This document shows positions 1 through 7,100 of a stretch of DNA of 9,066 nt, one piece after another (position 1 is the stretch's first letter; every line of letters begins with the position of its first letter). A program made the position numbers and the translations under genes. Under the pieces are notes generated by a model. That model ran no database searches. It was given only the letters and a program-made list of their open reading frames with translations, and was not told where the DNA came from. The DNA lies in contig DBKS01000032.1 of assembly GCA_002298605.1 (NCBI GenBank), forward strand, positions 24,568-33,633, given 5' to 3'. The DNA comes from Bifidobacterium sp. UBA744 (GTDB taxonomy: Bacteria; Actinomycetota; Actinomycetes; Actinomycetales; Bifidobacteriaceae).

Positions 1-28
1 CCAAAGCCCAGGAAAGGACCACCTATGA
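1..28 (+). CDS. 3' end of an upstream gene (partial), possibly nrdE
   Basis: Only nine codons are visible in the +2 frame, reading QSPGKDHL and then TGA at 26-28. The support is positional: the stop overlaps the ATG at 25 as ATGA, and class Ib operons normally run nrdH-nrdI-nrdE-nrdF. Nothing in these residues identifies NrdE, whose C-terminus normally ends in a redox-active cysteine pair. The +3 frame (KAQERTTYEP, from position 3) also looks protein-like but continues without a stop far into nrdF, so it is a less economical choice. I cannot decide the frame from this window. Confidence 0.25.
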
Positions 29-111
29 ACCGAACCGTATACCGCCTGCTGCTCCGGCTCACCGTACCGGAGGAGCGCACCACAGGCAACGACGAGCCCA
101 AGGAGAACTGA
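25..111 (+). CDS. possible small ORF (28 codons) upstream of nrdF, unrecognised
   Basis: I do not recognise this peptide. The frame starts at an ATG preceded by AGGAAAGG (10-17, 7 nt spacing) and ends at a TGA 3 nt before the nrdF ATG. Its start overlaps a TGA in the +2 frame (26-28) as ATGA, the usual arrangement of translationally coupled genes. The product would be short and basic in its first half, with an Arg/Leu-rich stretch near residues 6-12, and polar and charged at the end; no signal peptide or domain is visible. The frame is also open back to position 1, so this may be the tail of a longer upstream protein. A NrdE subunit gene is expected here from the usual nrdHIEF order, but no CxxC-type NrdE tail is readable in frame. 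It may also be untranslated leader carrying the nrdF ribosome site. Confidence 0.3.
   Translation: MNRTVYRLLLRLTVPEERTTGNDEPKEN
100..105 (+). promoter_or_regulatory. ribosome binding site of nrdF
   Basis: AAGGAG lies 9 nt upstream of the ATG at 115. It is a near-consensus Shine-Dalgarno sequence and fixes this ATG as the nrdF start. It overlaps the last codons of the frame that stops at 109-111, which suggests coupled translation with whatever precedes nrdF. Confidence 0.75.
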
Positions 112-114
112 CCC

Positions 115-1107
115 ATGCCACCGATTTCAATACCGCGCAAGCCCCTCACGCTGATCAACCGGGTATCGGCCATCAATTGGAACCGCTTGGAGGACGACAA
201 GGATCTGGAGGTATGGGACCGCCTGACGGGCAACTTCTGGCTGCCGGAGAAGGTCCCCATCTCCAACGACATTCCCGTCTGGCAAACCATGAGCGACGCC
301 GAGCACACGCTCACAATGCGCGTGTTCACCGGCCTGACGCTGCTCGACACCATCCAAGGCACGGTGGGGGCGGTTTCGCTGATCCCCGACGCGCTCACGC
401 CGCACGAGGAGGCCGTGTACACGAATATCGCGTTCATGGAGTCCGTGCACGCCAAGTCGTATTCCTCCATCTTCTCCACGCTGTGCTCCACCGCCGAGAT
501 CAACGAGGCCTTCGCATGGAGCGAGGAGAATGAGTTCCTGCAGAACAAGGCGCGGATCGTACTCGACTATTACGAGGGGGACAATCCCCTCAAGCGCAAG
601 GTCGCCTCGACGCTGCTGGAATCGTTCCTCTTCTACTCGGGTTTCTACCTGCCGATGCATTTCTCCTCGCACGCCAAGCTCACCAACACCGCCGACGTGA
701 TTCGACTGATCATCCGCGACGAAGCCGTGCACGGCTATTACATCGGATACAAATACCAGAAGGGTCTCGAGCGGGTCTCCCAATCCGTGCGCGACGAGAT
801 GCGAAGCTACACATACGATCTGCTCAACGAGCTGTACGACAACGAGGTGGAGTACACCGAATCACTGTACGATCCGGTCGGGCTGTCCGACGACGTGGAG
901 AAGTTCCTGAGATACAACGGCAACAAGGCGCTGATGAACCTGGGATATCCGGCCCTGTTCCCCGCGGAGATCTGCGACGTCAATCCGGCGATCCTGTCGG
1001 CTCTGTCCCCCAACGCCGACGAGAACCACGACTTTTTCTCCGGATCCGGTTCCAGCTATGTCATGGGCAAAGCCGTCGAAACCGACGACGACGACTGGAA
1101 CTTCTGA
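115..1107 (+). CDS. nrdF: class Ib ribonucleoside-diphosphate reductase beta subunit NrdF
   Basis: This 330-residue cytosolic protein is the radical-generating small subunit of class Ib ribonucleotide reductase, which works with NrdE to reduce ribonucleoside diphosphates to deoxyribonucleotides. It has the length and fold signatures of the family. The metal ligands are all present with exact family spacing: D78, E109, H112, E169, E203 and H206. The radical tyrosine is Y116, seven residues after E109 as in Salmonella NrdF. The N-terminal region holds the conserved INWNRLEDDKDLEVW stretch (20-34) and FWLPEKVPISNDIPVW (41-56). The C-terminus ends in an acidic run followed by WNF, the tail that docks into NrdE. 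The ATG at 115 has a strong ribosome site and leaves no missing N-terminal sequence. Family knowledge predicts a dimanganese-tyrosyl cofactor in vivo assembled with the flavodoxin NrdI, although di-iron is also possible. The gene probably ends an nrd operon, since a hairpin and a convergent gene follow. Confidence 0.97.
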   Translation: MPPISIPRKPLTLINRVSAINWNRLEDDKDLEVWDRLTGNFWLPEKVPISNDIPVWQTMSDAEHTLTMRVFTGLTLLDTIQGTVGAVSLIPDALTPHEEAVYTNIAFMESVHAKSYSSIFSTLCSTAEINEAFAWSEENEFLQNKARIVLDYYEGDNPLKRKVASTLLESFLFYSGFYLPMHFSSHAKLTNTADVIRLIIRDEAVHGYYIGYKYQKGLERVSQSVRDEMRSYTYDLLNELYDNEVEYTESLYDPVGLSDDVEKFLRYNGNKALMNLGYPALFPAEICDVNPAILSALSPNADENHDFFSGSGSSYVMGKAVETDDDDWNF

Positions 1108-1131
1108 GCTTCGCCAGCCGCGGCAGCAACA

Positions 1132-1179
1132 AGGCGCCCGGCCCGGGATGGCAAACGCCAATCCCCGGGCCGGGCGCCT
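1132..1179. terminator. bidirectional hairpin terminator between nrdF and fas
   Basis: A perfect 16-bp inverted repeat pairs 1132-1147 with 1164-1179. The 16-nt loop contains a nested 4-bp stem, TGGC (1149-1152) with GCCA (1157-1160), closing an AAAC tetraloop. It begins 25 nt after the nrdF stop and ends 12 nt before the fas stop on the other strand, so it can end transcription from both sides. The main stem has only one A-T pair. There is no clear U-tract on the + strand (CTCCGTTATATCC follows) and only a weak T-rich run on the - strand (TTGTTGCTG). Termination by a strong GC stem with a poor U-tract is common in high-G+C actinobacteria. No other gene is visible in the 84-nt gap. Confidence 0.8.
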
Positions 1180-1191
1180 CCGTTATATCCG

Positions 1192-4100
1192 TCAGACCTC
1201 GTAATAGCCGTCGGCGGACAGACGGGCGTCGGGATTCAGCAGCATGGCCTTTTCAACCTCATGGTGGTCATATCCCCTGCCGTCCTCGTGGAAGCGGCGG
1301 TTGTCGATCGGCTCGTACAGCGCGGCACGGCCCATCATGCCCTCCTCAAGACGACGCCGGCCGGCGGCCAGACGGGCGTTGGCGCGCGAACGCCACTCGT
1401 CGAGCGCGGCCACGCCCTCGCTTCTGGCCACGGCGGCCTCGAAGGCGCCGGGATTGACGATCGCGACGAAACCGCTGACATGGCCGAAGCCCAGCGAAGT
1501 GGCCAGACCGGCCTTCACCGTGCCGACATGCAGGGGCTTGCGCAGCCAGACCATATGATCGTCGCGGGCGAGCTTCGGATCCACGCAGTCCAGAGCCGCG
1601 TTGGCGGGAATGACGCCGGAGTTGAACAGCTGGGTCAGGCCGTTGACCTGGAAGATGCAGGCGCCGCCCTTCGCATGACCGGTCAGGGTCTTCTGCGAGA
1701 TCACGAACAGCGGGTTGCCGTCGGTCCGGCCGATGGCGTGGGCCAGCGTGTTGTGCAGCTCCGATTCGTTCGGATCATTGGCATTGGTGGACGTGTCATG
1801 CTTGGAGACCACGGCGATGTCGTCCGGCGTGACGCCGAGACGGGCCAGGTCGCGCACCAGCTTGGAGCCCCTGCCGCCCATGCCGGCGGCGAGGGCGCCC
1901 AGTCCCGGCGCCGGAATGGAGGTGTGCGCGCCATCCGCGTAGGAGTGGATGAAGCCCACCACGCCGGCGACCGGCAAGCCCATCTTCAGCGCGATATCGC
2001 CGCGCGTCAGCAGGATGGTGCCGCCGCCCTGGGATTCCAGGAAGCCACCGCGACGACGGTCGTTGGCGCGCGAGAAGAAGCGCGCGTCGATGCCCTTGTC
2101 GTACATCTCCTGCGAATTGGCGGTGGCGTTCATGTTGCCGAACCCGATGACGGATTCCACGCCGATGTCGTCGATCGCACCGGTCACCACGAAGTCGGCC
2201 TTGCCGAGGGCGATCTTGTCGAAGCCCTCTTCCAGCGACACCGCGGCGGTGGCGCAGGCGGACACCGGCTGGATCATATTGCCGTAGCCGCCGATATACG
2301 ACTGCATCACATGCGCGGCCACCACATTCGGCAGCGCCTCCTGCAGGATGTCGGTCGGGATCTCGTGGTTGAGGAAGCGGTCGAGATACAGCTTGCGCAT
2401 CGACGCCATGCCGCCGAAACCGGTGCCCTGCGTGCTGGCCACCATCGAGGGATGCACGGCCTGCAGCACCTCGGCCGGGCTGAAACCGGCGGACAGGTAC
2501 GCATCCACCGTGGTGACGATGTTCCATAGCGCGATCTCGTCCACATCACCGACCATGGAGGCCGGAATGCCCCACTTGACCGGATCGAAGCCCTTGGGGA
2601 ACTGACCGCCCACGGTACGGGTCATGGTGGCGCGGCGAGGCACGCGGATCATCGAGCCAGCATGGCGGGTGACGTTCCACTCGCCGGACTCGGCGTCGGG
2701 GGCGATGGAGGTGTGGGCCTCGTCAAGCTTGACGTATTCCCTCGCCACATCCTCGTTCGGCACGGAGAACGTGACGTCATGATCGAGGAAGACCTCGGAC
2801 TCCTCCTCGTCGGCACCGTCCTTGTAGTCGGCTCCCATGCCCTCCTCGAAGGGACGGATGCCGGAGCGGGCCACAACCTCGTCATGGTAACGCTCGGCGA
2901 TGTCCTCCTCGGGCACAAGGTTGCCATCGACGTCGTACCAGCCCGGCTTCGGACTGTCATGCCAAGTCAGCAGACCCATATTCCAGGCGAGTTCGAGCAC
3001 CGCGCCCGCGGACAGATCGACGCTGCCGTCGGAGTGGATGCCCAGCTCGGCCTCGAATCTGGTGCGGCCGGACCCCCACGGACCCAGCTCGCCCACCGAC
3101 ACGATGACGATTTCATCCTCGGGACGTGCGGTGACGTTTTGCCAATCGGCAAGATCCACCGGCGCCTGATGCGGCACATGCGGGCTCGGCAGGGCCTTCA
3201 GAACCGCCGCGGGGGAAGCGGACGGCGTCGACGCGGAAGCCTGCCCGGCATTCTCTTCGGACCGCTTCGCGGCGTCGGCAAGCGCTTCGGCACGCAATGC
3301 CCTGATGTCGATCGGCTCGCTGCCCAGCCCACCGGTCAGATCCACGTCCAGCGGATGGTCGGCGGCCTCCTGTCGCGCCTCGGCGGTGCACAGATCCAGC
3401 AGCTTCGACGCCATATCGGCCGTGGAGTAGGTCTTCAGGCCGTGTCGCTCGACCACCTCGACGAGCGGATCGTTGCCGCCCATCAGGCCGGTGCCCCGCA
3501 CCCAGCCGATCTTCGGGTGGGCGAAGGTGACGCGGGACGACCACGCCTTCTCGGAACGGGCGCGGTTGACGATGGCGTCGAACGCGGACTTCACCTCGCC
3601 GTACGCGCCGTCGCCGCCGAAGATGCCGCGGTTCGGCGAGCCCGGCAGCACGACATGCAGCGCGTGCTGCACGTCGGTGTCGGCGCCGATCGCGGAGAAT
3701 CCGGCGATGGCGCGCTCCACGCTCCACAGCATCAGACGCGCCTGCGACTCGAACAGTTCGCCCGAATCGGCCAGGGTGCCGTGCACCGGCGGGGCCGCGA
3801 ACGGGAAGAACAGGCTCGGCTCGTACGCGGGCTTGAGGATCGTGGTGGTCGCGCCGGTGGTCTTCTTCTGCACATTGCCCACCCAGTCGACCAGCGCGTC
3901 CACGTCGCGATAGCTCGACAGGTTGGCCGGCACCAGCCACAGTTTCGCGTCACCCGCCGCGTGCGCGCGGTAGGTGCGCTTGGCCCATGCCTTGACGCTC
4001 GGCCTGAAGCTGTGCGACGTGGCGATCACGGTGGCGCCGCCGGCCAGCAGGCCGTTGACCACCTGGGCGGCGATGGAGTTCGGCGCCACGCCGGTGACCA

Positions 4101-7100
4101 CCGCCACATCGCCGGCAAAGCGCCGGGCGGCGTCCGCAACCGGTTCGAGGGCCTCGGTCGCGATGCGCTCATAGTCGGCGGCCAGTTCGACCTTGCCGGC
4201 CCGCCGCGCGAGCTGTGCGAACCAGGCGGCTTCATCCGCCACGGCCTTGCCCAGTCCGGCGAAGGAGTCCTCAAGCGCGGCGGTCTCGCCGTTGTAATAG
4301 GCGTCGGCCAGATCCTCACGGGCGGAAGCCCACCGGTCGTCGAACAGGATCGCCTTGCGCGCGTCGAATCGCGGCGCCACCTGGGCGGGCCAGTCGGCGC
4401 CCAACTCGGCGGTCACGGCCTCGACCACCGCCGCGTTCTCGTCCCTGCCGGGTTCGGGCGCGGGAGCGGCCACGCCGAGTTCGCCCAGCAGGTAACGGGC
4501 GGTGGCGGCCAGTACGCCGTTGGCGCCGGTGACCTTCTGCGCGAAGGCGTCCAGCGCGGCGGAGTCGACCATGGCGCCACCTGCGGCGGCGTCTGCGGAC
4601 GGCTTCGACACGGTGACGCCCTTTGACTGGGCGGCCACTTCAACGGCCGCATCGATGAGCTTGTCGGCCTCGGCCTTGCTCTGCACGGCCTCGGTGGGCA
4701 GCTTGGCCAAATCACCGCCGCGGGAGCTGGCGCCTTCGCGGGTGTCGAGCAGCAGGGCGGACAGCACGGCGGCCACCCAGCCCTCGCCCAGCCGCCAGAC
4801 GCCCAGCACCCTGTCGCGGATGTACGACTGCTTGACGCCGGCCGCGCCGAACAACGAGCGCACGCGGTCGCGCAGGGCTTCCGACAGCACCGCGCCGAAC
4901 GGCTTGTAGTTCGGAGCGGCCTTGTTGACGATGGCGGCCAACTGGGTGAGCGTCGCCTCGGCCGCGCCGTCCACGCTGGCCACGCCCAGCTCGGAGCTGA
5001 TATCCATCAGCAGCTGGTTGCGGCGCGACGACACGCCGTTGGTCAGGGTGTCGGTGGTGTCGTTGGCGCCGATCTGATCAAGTCGCACCTTGGTGGAGTA
5101 GGCCATCAGCACACCGATGGCGTCGGAGGCGGTGAAGGGAATGTCGTCCGGCGTCTTGCCGTCGGAGCCTGAGTTCAGATCCGCCACCACGGAACCGGAC
5201 GGGGTACCGGCGGGAGCGGACGCGACGGAGGGCGCGGGGGAAGCGGGGGCCGACGCCTTCACGGCGGCGGCGTCCTTCATCTGCGCCGGGGCCTCCGATG
5301 CGGCGGCCGGCGTCTCATCCGCCGTCTCGTCATCGTCGATGCGCGCCAGGGGATCGGTGTCGGTGTAGTACACACGGCCTTCATCGCGCCCCACGTTGTA
5401 CACGCCGACATGGCGGTTCGAGAACTCCGGCAGCTTGAGGGTCTTGGCACCGAGGTTGGCCAGGGTCGGGGCGTTGCCCAGTCCGACCTCAACATACCGC
5501 TCGACGCCCAGTCCCCCCTTCGACTCGTCGCCGAACATCAACGCCTGGGTTTCGATCCAACGCACCGGGGATGCGAACTGCCAGCTCAGCAGCTCGGTGA
5601 GCAGCAGACGCCCGAGCTTCTGATCGTCGGCCGCATAGGAATCCCACACATCGGGTCGCTCCAACGCTTCGCGGATGCGCTCGGAGGGCACCACGTCGAG
5701 AATCCTGGCCGCGAACTCCCTGGTCATTTCGAAGGGCACGGCCACCAGATTCGGAATGTAGCGCCCAACCAGGCGGCTGTAGTCGATATGGGCGGGCAGC
5801 AGCGCGTCGAGCTTGTCGCGGAACTCGGGCACGCCCTTGCGCAGCAGCGTCGAATGGAACGGCACGTCGATGCCGGGCACCAGCATGAACGGCGGTTTGC
5901 CGCCATACTCCTTGGCACGGCGGGACGCGTCGGCCTTGAGGTACTTGAGCCCCGCGATCGTACCGGCAACGGCGTACTGCTGACCGGCCAGATTGTAGTT
6001 GACGATCTCCAGGAACTCGCCGGATTCCCGGGCGACCTGGGCGATGTACTCCTTGACGTGGGCGTCGTCCACACCGAACTGGTTCGGGCGAAGCGCACCC
6101 ATGCGGAAGTTGGAGCGCCCCTGGGCGTCGCGCTCAATGAGATGATGCATGGTGGAACCGCGGTGGAACACCAGCTCCAGTACGGTTTCCAGCGGAATCA
6201 CGCCGGCGAACGCGGACAGCGCGTTGTACTCGCCGAGGGAGTGGCCGGCGAAGTAGGCGGGCCAGATGTCGGCGCCGGATTCGCGCAAACGGGCGGTCTG
6301 GGCGAAGGCCACGGTGGCGAGCGCCACCTGGGTGAACTGCGTCAGGTTCAGCAACCCATCGGGATGATGGTAGGTGACGCCGTTGGCGGTCAGTTCCTTG
6401 GGATTGTCGCGCACCAACGCGAGGATCGAGAAGCCCAGCCTGGAACGGGTCAGTTTGTCGGCGCGCTCCCACACCTCGCGGGCGGCGGCGGACTTGGCGC
6501 GTTCGTCGAGCACCATGCCCTGCTTCTGAATACCCTGGCCGGGGTAGACGAACGCCGCCTTCGGGGCGCGGATCAGCGCGGTGCCGCGGGAAACCAGCTG
6601 GCCGCCAATGCGGCAGGTGACCTCAAGCGCCAGACCGCCATGGCGTACCTTGCCCACGCGTTCAACGGAGATCTCCACCACGTCGCCCAGCTGAACCATG
6701 CCGTACATGTTGTAGGTCCAGCCGGCGATCTCGTAATGGGCGCCCTTGTCGTCGAACGCCTGCGCCACGTGCTGTGCGGTGGCGGACAGCCACATGCCAT
6801 GCACCAGCGGCGCCGAGAGGCCGGAAATGGCCGCGCCCCGCCTGGAGGTGTGGATCGGGTTGAAGTCTCCGGAGGTGCGGGCGAAGGCGGTCATGTCCGA
6901 GGGGGCCGTCACCTTGACTCGACGCATCAGACGCCTTGGCGTCGGTTCGATGTCATCATGCTTCGCATCGCCGTATTCGGGGGCGTCGCCCGGCAGCGCA
7001 TCGGAGTAGACGCGGCCGCGGATGGCGAACCGCTCGGTTTCGCGGGCCAGCAGCGTGCCGTCCTGCGCGGTATGGGTCACGTGAATGGTCACGACGCGAC

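Noticed and set aside
127..783. 218-codon open frame antisense to nrdF
   Set aside because: It sits opposite a complete nrdF with all ligands conserved, has no recognisable features, and reflects G+C-biased codon use.
1108..1191. Possible promoter or small RNA in the nrdF-fas gap
   Set aside because: The gap is almost filled by the hairpin between two convergent stop codons. TTATAT at 1183-1188 could pass as a -10 box, but there is no sensible -35 element or downstream gene on that strand.
2662..4626. 654-codon open frame antisense to fas, and a 422-codon one at 1261-2529
   Set aside because: They have the same compositional signature and no motifs; they are shadows of the ketoreductase, carrier and ketosynthase coding sequence.
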